Translations under genes and position numbers: made by a program
The notes under the pieces: generated by a model
What the model saw: only the letters and a program-made list of their open reading frames with translations
The model's database searches: none
What the model was told of the DNA's origin: nothing
Shown here: positions 1-10,500 of the stretch, in pieces
Position numbering within the stretch: the first letter of the stretch is position 1
How the letters are laid out: every line of letters begins with the position of its first letter
Assembly (NCBI GenBank): GCA_035578905.1
Contig: JAQJVL010000157.1
Span: 744,001 to 808,000 of the forward strand
Length of the DNA: 64,000 nt
Direction of reading: 5' to 3'
Origin: Stictocephala bisonia
Taxonomy: Eukaryota; Arthropoda; Insecta; Hemiptera; Membracidae

Positions 1-415
1 CCAGTAGCAACAACTAAACGAGAAATATGAATATTTATAGTCAATAAGTTTAGACTATAAATGATAAATTACGTAACTGATTACAGAAATTTGAATATCT
101 AAGAATATGAGTCTAAGACCTTTGTGTAAAAAAAAAAAACTCGCTGCGCTCGTGAAACCTCGGTCTTCAACCTCGGCATATGACTTGATTACATATATTA
201 GGTCATATATGTAATCAACTATATGATTACTAGTTAAACTGTACAATCATGTCATGTAAATTTACTTACAGTAGCTTAATAAAGTGCTATTTATAATCTA
301 AATATAAACAATCAGAGTGTTATTTAGCCTATTTTAAAAGTTTTCTTTTTTTACTGAACAGTTGATGATTACAGACACACAGACAGACATGCATTCACTT
401 TTTACTGTCTCCCAT

Positions 416-558
416 TTAGTGTGAGTGAACTACTGTAAATAGGTAGCAACGCAAGTAGTGTGAGTGAACTACTGTACATAGGTAGCAATGCAAGTAGTGT
501 GAGTGAACTACTGTACATAGGTAGCAACGCAAGTAGTGTGTGTGAACTACTGTACATA
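416..558. repeat. 39-bp minisatellite, left part
   Basis: About 3.7 tandem copies of a 39-bp unit beginning GTAGCAACGCAAGTAGTGTG. The unit contains AGTAGT and ACTACT, which can pair as a small hairpin. The array stops where the LINE at 559 starts and resumes beyond it at 1816. Confidence 0.95.
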
Positions 559-1815
559 GGCCTTTGATGTGGTTGATCATAGAATCCTTTTAGAAAAAGT
601 GGACTCCTTTGGTATAAGAGGAAAAGCATTACAATGGATCAAGTCCTACTTATTAGGACGAAAGCAGTTTGTGCAAATTCCTTTCATTGATGCCCTAGGT
701 TGCCTCCAGAAACAAGTATCAAACGAGGTGTCTGTTCATACAGGCGTACCTCAAGGGTCCGTCCTTGGGCCAATCTTATTTCTTATGTATATTGATGATC
801 TACATCTTAGCATAAGAAATTCCAAGCTCTGTCTTTACGCAGATGATACATCGATTTCCATATCTAACAATAATGAAGACCAGCTTCAGATTGACACTTT
901 TATTCAAAGCAGTTCTCTACTTCAGTGGATATCTGAGAATCATCTTTTTGTGAACATGGACAAAACTAGCCTCATTGAGTTTAAATTAACTAATTCTAAA
1001 TCACATTTTTACAATTACTCCAGTATTCTTATTGGTGATACAGAGATTTCATCTAGTGATTATACTATATTTTTGGGCCTGGTGATTGATTCAAATCTGA
1101 CATTTAAAAAACATATAGACAGAGTTTGCAGCAAATTACATAGTGGAATTTTCTTACTTCGGAGACTTTTAATGTTTTCAAATAGAGACATCTTGATTAC
1201 AGCGTACTACGGATGTGTCTACCCACACTTAGTCTATGGACTCCCAATATGGGGCGCTGAGTGCTCAAGGGTGAAGTGCATTTTTGCATTGCAAAAAAAG
1301 GCTCTGAGAGTTATACTTGGATTGCCCCGAAATAAATCTTGTAGAGGACTTTTCCTACGTAACAAATTACTTACTTTCCCTTCACTATATATCTTGGAAA
1401 CCCTTATGTTTACGAAGAAAAATATTCACCTTTTCCATCTAAAATCACATGCTCTTAAAAATTTACATAACTTAGATATTCCCCGTCACAATAGTACTTT
1501 TTATAAAAAACACTCCACTTACAACTGTGTTAAGTTGTATAATAAGTTACCTAGGTTCTTGAAGGCTGAAGCTTGTGTGCATGTTTTTAGAAAGATATTG
1601 AAATTTGTTTTATTAGAAAAAGAATACTATTCAGTTTCTGACTATTTACAAGATACAATAATAGATAGTAAGCATAAGTTACATAGTTATAATTTATGAA
1701 TTGTAAATAGTTTATATTAATGAAATGTTGTGCAATAGGTTAAGGAAGACGTTTGTCCATGACAATCTTGTTTTTATGACAATAAACTTTATTTGATTTG
1801 ATTTGATTTTGATAA
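559..1815 (+). mobile_element. 5'-truncated non-LTR retrotransposon (CR1/Jockey-type LINE)
   Basis: The insertion sits inside the 39-bp array. It opens mid-gene at the AFDVVDHRIL motif of the reverse transcriptase and ends in an AATAAA signal plus a TTTGATTTGATTTGATTTTG tail. A truncated 5' end with a short-repeat tail is typical of target-primed reverse transcription. The array resumes on the far side nearly in register, so any target duplication is at most a few bases. Confidence 0.9.
569..1699 (+). pseudogene. LINE reverse transcriptase, C-terminal 376 residues
   Basis: An uninterrupted frame covering the palm and thumb of a non-LTR reverse transcriptase. Residues 61-64 are PQGS within GVPQGSVLGPILFLMYIDDL, and residues 90-93 are the catalytic YADD. 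The C-terminal part has the GIFLLRRLLMFSNRDILITA type of thumb and connection sequence. Endonuclease, ORF1 and the first half of the RT are missing, so this cannot be an active element. The intact frame suggests a fairly recent insertion. The ATG at 569 is probably not a real start. Confidence 0.9.
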
Positions 1816-2792
1816 GTAGCAACGCAAGTAGTGTGAGTAAGCTACTGTAAATAGGTAGCAACGCAAGTAGTGTGAGTGAACTACTGTACATAGGTAGCAA
1901 CGCAAGTAGTGTGAGTGAACTACTGTACATAGGTAGCAACGCAAGTAGTGTGTGTGAACTACTGTACATAGGTAGCAACGCAAGTAGTGTGAGTAAACTA
2001 CTGTACATAGGTAGCAACGCAAGTAGTGTGTGTGTGAACTACTGACATAGGTAGCAACGCAAGTAGTGTGAGTGAACTACTGTACATAGGTAGCAACGCA
2101 AGTAGTGTGAGTAAACTACTGTACATAGGTAGCAACGCAAGTAGTGTGAGTGAACTACTGTACATAGGTAGCAACGCAAGTAGTGTGTGTGAACTACTGT
2201 ACATAGGTAGCAACGCAAGTAGTGTAGAGTGAACTACTGTAAATAGGTAGCAACGCAAGTGGTGTGAGTGAACTACTGTACATAGGTAGCAACGCAAGTA
2301 GTGTGTGTGAACAACTGTAAATAGGTAGCAACGCAAGTAGTGTGAGTGAACTACTGTAAATAGGTAGCAACGCAAGTAGTGTGAGTGAACTACTGTAAAT
2401 AGGTAGCAACGCAAGTAGTGTGAGTGAACTACTGTAAATAGGTAGCAACGCAAGTAGTGTGTATGAACTACTGTGAATAGGTAACAACGCAAGTAGTGTA
2501 GAGTGAACTACTGTAAATAGGTAGCAACGCAAGTGGTGTGAGTGAACTACTGTAAATAGGTAGCAACGCAAGTAGTGTGTATGAACTACTGTGAATAGGT
2601 AACAACGCAAGTAGTGTAGAGTGAACTACTGTAAATAGGTAGCAACGCAAGTAGTGTGAGTGAACTACTGTAAATAGGTAGCAACGCAAGTAGTGTGTAT
2701 GAACTACTGTGAATAGGTAACAACGCAAGTAGTGTAGAGTGAACTACTGTAAATAGGTAGCAAGGCAAGTAGTGTGAGTGAACTACTGTAAA
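1816..2792. repeat. 39-bp minisatellite, right part
   Basis: About 25 tandem copies of the 39-bp GTAGCAACGCAAGTAGTG unit, with subtypes (CTGTACATAG, CTGTAAATAG, CTGTGAATAGGTAAC) that recur in blocks. Because 39 is divisible by 3, all frames of the minus strand stay open and give repetitive Leu/Tyr/Ser-rich translations that are not genes. Confidence 0.95.
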
Positions 2793-2935
2793 TTATTCAA
2801 TATTGTAATTTTATATTAGACAGATAATCTATTATTATTTGCAGTCTAAGTCGCATGCCGAGGCCGAAGGCCAAGGGGTATCGAGCGCAGCGAGAGTCGT
2901 GGTTGGCACGCGAAGCGTGTAGGGGAGTCCCCTAG
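2793..2935 (+). mobile_element. Helitron-type 3' end downstream of the minisatellite
   Basis: The segment continues directly from the last minisatellite unit and ends GGCACGCGAAGCGTGTAGGG, AGTCCCCTAG, then T. It has a GCACGC-GAA-GCGTGT hairpin and terminates in CTAG before a T, the 3' signature of Helitrons. The same unit plus end occurs at 7374-7514 with only one minisatellite unit. The 5' end of this element was not found. Confidence 0.7.
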
Positions 2936-3047
2936 TTATAATACACAGGCTGGTCTGTCTCGCCCTGTTTAGGGATATTTATGTAAATCAAGAATTTTTA
3001 TTCGTTTTAATTTGTTTAATGTTGGGTTTATGTTCAACTGATCTTAC

Positions 3048-3185
3048 CTGATCTTTCAGGGCTAGGTATGTGAAAGCAGGAACACTCTTGATCCACGTTA
3101 CGGTCATGAAGAGTATCCTGGCAGCGTACTCACTGATGGACTCCGGACTGTTGAACAGCTCCGGCGGTGGCAGAGAGCAGGGTTC
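3048..3185 (-). CDS. tll: tll coding exon 6 (start of ligand-binding domain)
   Basis: The 138-nt exon has a TGTTGTCCAG acceptor and a CAG|GTAAGA donor, with both ends in phase 0. It encodes 46 residues, including [20 protein letters not shown] followed by FTYLALKDQ, which matches the first helices (H3 and the signature start) of NR2E ligand-binding domains. The rest of the domain, including the activation-function helix, must lie left of position 1, because nothing similar is seen at 1-3047. Confidence 0.92.
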
Positions 3186-6100
3186 CTGGACAACATAATT
3201 CACTAAGTTTCTCATTGAAAAAAGAATTCATTTGGGATTACTCAGATATAGACTTCTCAATAGTTTTTTTTTGTAATTTTTTATGGAGATAGTATTTGCT
3301 ATTTAGAGCGAATAAGGACAAATGTTTTATTGGCGTAGGGCCTATACCTCAGTTTAACTACACATCATATCAGTTTTCAATAAAATATGGCTCTTTTCCA
3401 ATATATAAAACATTGCCCGAGACAAAGGTTGAAATCGGAGATAATCAGTAATTTTAAAAGAGATACTTCATGGGTCGGAACTTGGCATTGGATAAAGAAA
3501 TGATATCGCGCATGCTAGGTAGTTGAGACAAAGATTATATAATATTGTAGTCTAGAATTTCAAATTTGAATCGGTATGACAAACCTACAATTATGATCGT
3601 TTATTTTATCTTGAGGTTGCATTAAATACTGGAGTGGTTCTCTGAATCTTAATTGGTTCTTGGAAATGGTGTAATTAGTAAACATTAATTTAAAACATTT
3701 GTAAGTGGGCAGGATTAAAGCTAAATATACATTTAAACATATTAAAAAAACTTCTTTTAATTTTTAATTTACCCTTTATCAAGTAGATAATGAAATAAAT
3801 GTTTCAGAATATAAAAAAAACATGTTTGCCTTAGTAAAAAAGAATATATCTATTACTGTCAATCTTCAATAACACTACCTTAGGCAGTGGTGTGGTGAAG
3901 AAGAACGGCTGCGCGAGCTGAGTGGGAAGGAGATGCGCCGGGGGCGTGGGCCGGGGTGGCGAGGAAGCGGTGGTGGTAGATGACACTTTGGGCAGGGCAA
4001 GATCCAAGACAGGAGGTCCAGGAGGCCCCGGTTCTGAGTCTTTGAAGTACAGAGCCATCTGGCGGCGCAGTGTCGAGTTGCGGGGACCTCTCTCGTGCTG
4101 GACCGCTGGAACAGTATCATTCAAATTACTGTTTATATCTGTATTAGTGGGTTCAACAAAGTAGACTTTAAATACAAACAATAGCATATAGCATTTTGTA
4201 ATTTAATTGGGGAAAAAAGTGTTTGCCTCCTTTTGTTGCATTCAATTTAATGTTTCTATTCAAAGCAACTAAAATTGAAGTGGAGAGTGAGATTCTAGCG
4301 CTAAAACCCAAGTTTTCGGCAGGAGCGGACGGTTTGTCTTCACACCTACTACGGCTCGTATATGATATAGTATCATCAACCCTTTGCTATATCATCAAAC
4401 TCTCATTTGAGACTGGCAGTTTTCCTGAAGCGTTAAAGCACGCCATAGTTAGACCAGTTTATAAAAAAGGTGACAAAAAGTATCAAAACAACTACAGGCC
4501 GATAGCTCTCCTCTCTACTTTTGCTAAGGTGTTTGAGCGGGACTTCCACTCCATTCCTTGAACATAACAGTCTTCTTCATCCGCATCAATATGGCTTTAC
4601 CAAAAGTAAATCCACAGTTGATGCTGTAAACACATTTATATCTGTAACAGCTCGGGTTCTTGACGATGGCAAACCATCAGTCGGTATGTTTTTTGATTTG
4701 GAAAAGCCTTCGACATGGTAGACCACAACATACTTAAAGAAAAACTTGATTCTCTTGGTATTAGGGAATAGCGCATTCGTGGATCTATTCCTATCTTGGT
4801 GGTAGGACTCAACATGTGAAGATTCCTTATGCTGATTCAGGGAACTGTGAACAGTGGGCCACCTCTTCTCCGGCAGAGGTAAACAGAGGGGTCCTCAGGG
4901 TTCGGTTCTGGGACTTGCCTTATTTCTCCTGTTCATTTATGACCTTCCCCTGGGAGTAAATGATCAACTGACAAATATTTGCTTGTTCACTGACGACACT
5001 TCTCTGTCGTTGTCAGCTGCAAACCGAAAAACAATTGTTGTTAAGACCTATGAAAAAGTAAATGCATTCCTTCAATAGTTTGATTTAAACAAAATGGGGA
5101 AATTCACAAATGATAGATTTCCAAATAAATAAAAGAGAAAATTCTAACCCACTCACTCTTTTCAACGAACATATAAAACAAGTTGATGGTCGTTTAAGTT
5201 CTGGAATTTGTATACTCAGAAACATATCATTATACTTAGATGCTAGTGTTGGGTTGGCTGCCTACTACGGGGTTATTTTTCCGTTCCTGAACTATGTTCT
5301 GGTGGTACGGGGTTTCGAAAACCTCAGAACCAAATTTATTTTAAAACTCCAAAAAAGAGCAATCAGGGCAATTAAAAACAATCTTTCCGTACCTCGTGTA
5401 AGCCACTCTTACAGGAGCATAGAATCCTAACATTTCCATCTTTCTCTTTATTTTCAAATCAATCTTACTTGTCAGTAAAAGTAATATTTTTTCCCAATTC
5501 AACAGCCGTATCACTCACAACTATAACATGGATATACAAAACTAGCTTCTATGAGAGACAGATGTCGTTCAGTGGGATCAGGCTCTTCAACTCGCTACCG
5601 GACTCATTAAAATCTGAGGGAGGCGTGGTTGAATTTGAAAAAATCTCAGAGTTGCGAGGCGTTTTCTACAGTGTTCCGGAGTTTCTTTCATTGTCATTAG
5701 TGGCATAAGTAAATGTTTTATTTGTTGTAATTAGAAATAAGTACTGTCTAAAATGTGTACAAATGAAATATTTAATTTTATGAATGTTATTTGTATTGAC
5801 GCTATTGAACTTTGGTGTTGATTTTTTTAGTAAAGATATTCTGATTTTTGATTTTGAGAAGGAAAAAATGATAGTTTTACAATGCGATTAAATAATATCT
5901 AGGACATTTATTAATCAATGTACATCATATTAAATTAATTAATAAAACATAAATAGTATCTTCATGTTACCATAAACAGCATATGGTAGCATACTACAAA
6001 ATAAGCAAACCAGTATTTTTCAAACGAAAAAAATGTACATTAAATTTCTGTCCAAACTTCAATTAAGGGTAGAAATATGAAGATCACTGACATATTGAGC

Positions 6101-6788
6101 ACCTTAATGGACCATATTGAACATTCATTTAGTCTAAATAAATAATTATGGATTGATTCAATGCATACATTGCTATAGCTTCATAAAAATATTAAAAACT
6201 TTGCTCGGCTCCAATTGATTAAATGTTTATTTTATGTTTAGTTCTATGCTCTTTTGTTACAGAAGAGGAAAGCAAGGACGCTGATCCTTTTGAAGTAAGT
6301 TTATGTTACAACTTCCCCAAATCCAACATTAATCAAGTAATTGGCAATCAAAAATAATAGCTGATAAAAATAATTAACATTGCTACAAATAGAGCAGGCA
6401 CTCACCGTCTTTGTTCATGCCGGCTTGGACACACTTCCTGAGTCTGCAAGCCCGACACTGGTTCCTGTGCGTCTTGTCCACGATACAGCTCCCCTCGCAC
6501 TTGGCTTTGCACACGTACTGCCGGTTGCGCCGGATGGACCGCTAAAATATAAAACAAACTACTCACCTGCAATATCCACACTTCAACAAGTTTGTATTAG
6601 TACGTACAAGGGTGAATAAAGTGGCTATATTTGTCTGTTTAGGATGTTCGGGGAAAAAATATGTAAGATTCAAACATTAAAACCAAAACAATAGGCCATG
6701 CAAAATTCACTTTTTTAAACAATTATGAGCTCTTTTCCGCAAATTAACAAGTGTAGGCTGGTAATCTATACTTATAAAAGAGGATGTT

Positions 6789-6823
<35 letters not shown>

Positions 6824-7513
6824 ATATTTATAAAAGAGGATGTTTGTATATATGTATATATATATGTTTGAAGTTTATGCGCTGCCAAACCATCCAACCG
6901 ATCGCCATGAAACTTTAGGATGTTGTCCTGTATACTCCCGAGATGGTTTCTGTGAAGTTTGATGCAGATCCGTCCACAGGGTTCCGCCCCACGGGCTCCT
7001 AAAGATCCCATGTTATTCAAATGGAGATTCTGAATTGTTTACAAAAAACATTTGACTGTGTGGTTTAATGTAGTTTCACATGCCATAAGCAGATTGAAGT
7101 TCTCACAACAACAGTACTGTATATGTTTTGATTTATTGTAGTTCTACATTTCACTTTAAGAGTGTAGCACACACTACTTTTACTTGATCAGGTGATTTGT
7201 ATTTGGTGTTAACCTTTTTCCTCGGTAATTAAAACATGTGGTGAATTTTGTATATTTGACATTAACCTATTGATGCATTAAGAGTTTAATCTTCAGATGT
7301 TAAACAAAAACAAATTACATGAAAACGTTTGAAATATGTCAAGTAATACCGTTGGTATTTATACTAATAAATAGGTAGCAACGCGAGTAGTGCGGTTGAG
7401 GTACTGTAAAACAATTTAGTATCGTGATTTTACGTTATACAGTTAATCTATTTATTTATAGGCAAAAGTCACATGTCGGGGTTGGCACGCGAAGCGTGCA
7501 GGGGTGTCCCCTA

Positions 7514-7578
<65 letters not shown>

Positions 7579-10500
7579 TGAAGTTTATGCGCTGCCAAAC
7601 CATCCAACCGATCGCCATAAAACTTTGGGATGTTGTCCTGTATACTCCCGAGATGGTTTCTGTGAAGTTTGATGCAGATCCGTCCACAGGGTCCCGCCCC
7701 ACGGGCTCCTAAAGATCCCATGTTATTCAAATGGAGAATCTGATTTGTTTACAAAAAACATATGACTGTGTGGTTTAATGTAGTTTCACATGCCATAAGC
7801 AGATTGAAGTTCTCACAACAACAGTACTGTATATGTTTTGATTTATTGTAGTTCTACATTTCACCTTGAGAGTGTAGCACACACTACTTTTACTTGATCA
7901 GGGATCTGTATTTGGTGTTAGCCTTTTTTCCTTGGTAATTGAAACATGTGGTGAAACGTGAAAATAAAAAATAAATAATTATTTGTTTTGCAGTTTACTT
8001 TTTACGACATGCCTCCTAAAAATCTAATATTGGTAGAAGAAGCAAAAATGCTCGAATTCTTTCAGCTATTAGGTTCAAACTCAATATATGACCGGCGAAG
8101 CGGGCGGGTACAGCTAGTTATTTATAACAAAGATTTACTGTATTAAAAAAAACGTGTTTCTAGAGTTTGATTGTATTTATCCTAAAGATTAGAATTAAAA
8201 CATATTCCTCATAGTGTCTGACATTTTAAATGTTCGTTTACACGTTTTCATTAGATGTTAACTTTATTTCATTATTTTGAAATTTTGAACTCAGTATTTT
8301 ACTTTCTTTTTTTGCCAAATTTTCTGATATTCCTGTATTACTCAGTGCAATGATTTCAGAAGCCTCTGGATTTATAACTGTGCTAGAATGTTATAATTTG
8401 AAATTCCATGAGAGTGACTTTTTATTGTATGTATCTTTAGTAACTTAAATGCAAGTTCCATTTTGTGTGCCCTAGACTCGATTTCTTTCTTTTATAATGC
8501 ATTTAAACTAATCCATTCACCTAGATATTTAGAGTGATCAACTCTTTATATTTTTTATTTTTTATTCTTAGGCTGTTGGGTGAGTTTTTAAGTTTTGTTT
8601 GTTAGTTTTTTCCAAACGAAATCTTGAGTCAAATGCTTGTTTTATACGTTTTTAACCTGAATTTCTACTTCAGGCCAATCTTTAGCCAAAAGGACCATAT
8701 CTTCTTAAAATGCTAGGTAGGTGCATTTTAAACTTTCAGTTCCGATTGATATGGTATTTCACCCTTAAGTTTTAACTGATAATGTGTTTATCATTGTCGA
8801 AATAATTATGTTTGTAGTTTTGTTATCTAAACAGAATTCTCGTAGCATAGATATTACGGAATGTATACCTGTTGAATGTTACTCCTTTAGAAAGCCAAAA
8901 GTGATCAAAGTTATTAAGTAAGATTCATTTCCAAGTTTATAATAATTTATTATACTTTTAAGGTTGAATATTTGCTCCACACACGATCTACTTCTGCTAA
9001 AAACCACCTTGATCCTCTTTAAGTTGGCTTTAAGTTGGCCTCTTTGTTTCAGCTAAATTTAGTAGTGTTTTTTGAGATAACTTTATGTGTTTCTTCTAAG
9101 AGTGTTTTTGAGTCTTTTGTGAAGTAGATGTATCAAAGCTATTTTCCAGTCAGACGGTGTATGTTCATTTGACTAATGAATGTTTTGCTTTGAGGTTTGT
9201 CCTGCTACTAACCCTTCACAAGACGCCTTGTTGATCTTAAGGTCTGATATTATTTGCTCAACCTAATTGATATCTGGGGATTTAGAATCTTCCTTAAGAA
9301 TATTGTCAAAAGAATTAAATTTCTGTCATATTTGATCTTTTGGCTAACAGATTATCAAACTTGTCGGTTCACTAAACATGCTTTTTGATTTTCCTGAGGG
9401 GAGACGCATTTTCTGTTTTATTATTAAATTCTATTTTGATATCTTTATAATTTTTACTTTCTAAATGCTTACAAAGACGTTTAGTGGATGAATCTGAATA
9501 AGAATCTCCTCCGTGTCAACTTTTTTTGTCAGTTTTAGTTTGTTATGTTTTCTTTTATTATTGGTAAGTATTTTGAGTTTTATTTTAGACAGGTTAATGA
9601 TCTGAGTCCAAATTAGAATTATTCAACACGTTTTAATTTTTTATTTCTTTGAACAGCTTTTTTGTGGCCACTTGGTCAATTTCGAATTCATCTAGATTTG
9701 GGGTAAAGAAAACCTATATTTTTTGTTTATGTGGTAACTTTTAAAAAGCTGTTGATTTTAGTATTATATTGTATGATTTACAAATTTAGCCTCTCTCCAT
9801 TCTCATTAGTTCAACTATGTGCTGGGTAATCTCGGACGATTTGTAAGTACAGTAATGCTTTTCCTACTTGGACATTTTCTTTGTTTGTTATTACCATTAG
9901 GAAAATATTACTTTAATCCAATTTAATTTTTATCGGAGATCTGCAGTGGTAAAAACTGAGAAGGTTTAATTTGATTTTTGAAAGAAAAACAAAGAAATCT
10001 AGTAAAATTCAAAATTATTCAGGATACCAAGAAAAGTGGAGAAATAAGAGTAAACAAATATATTAAACTAGCTGAACTCGGCGGACGTTGTCTCGCCTTT
10101 CATTTTTGCTTCTTCTACCAATGTTAGATTTTTTAGGAGGCATGTCATAAAAAGTAAACTGCAAAACAAATAATTATTTATTTTTTATTTTCACGTTTCA
10201 CCACATGTTTTAATTACCCAGGAAAAAAGGTTAACACCAAATACAGATCACCTGATCAAGTAAAAGTAGTGTGTGCTACACTCTCAAGGTGAAATCTAGA
10301 ACTACAATAAATCAAAACATACAGTACTGTTGTTGTGAGAACTTCAATCTGCTTATGGCATGTGAAACTACATTAAGGGGACACGGAAAGCCTATACTTG
10401 TAATGTTAACATAAGGAACATTTCCTAGGAAACTATAAGGTGTATTGGGCTGAAATTTGTACCACATATCTATGTACCTTTCTTACAAATGCTGAGTTTT

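Noticed and set aside
1712..2768. Minus-strand open frames of 77-164 codons rich in Leu, Tyr and Ser
   Set aside because: They are translations of the 39-bp minisatellite, whose period is divisible by three. No independent coding signal.
3922..4164. Plus-strand 80-codon frame
   Set aside because: Antisense shadow of tll exon 5.
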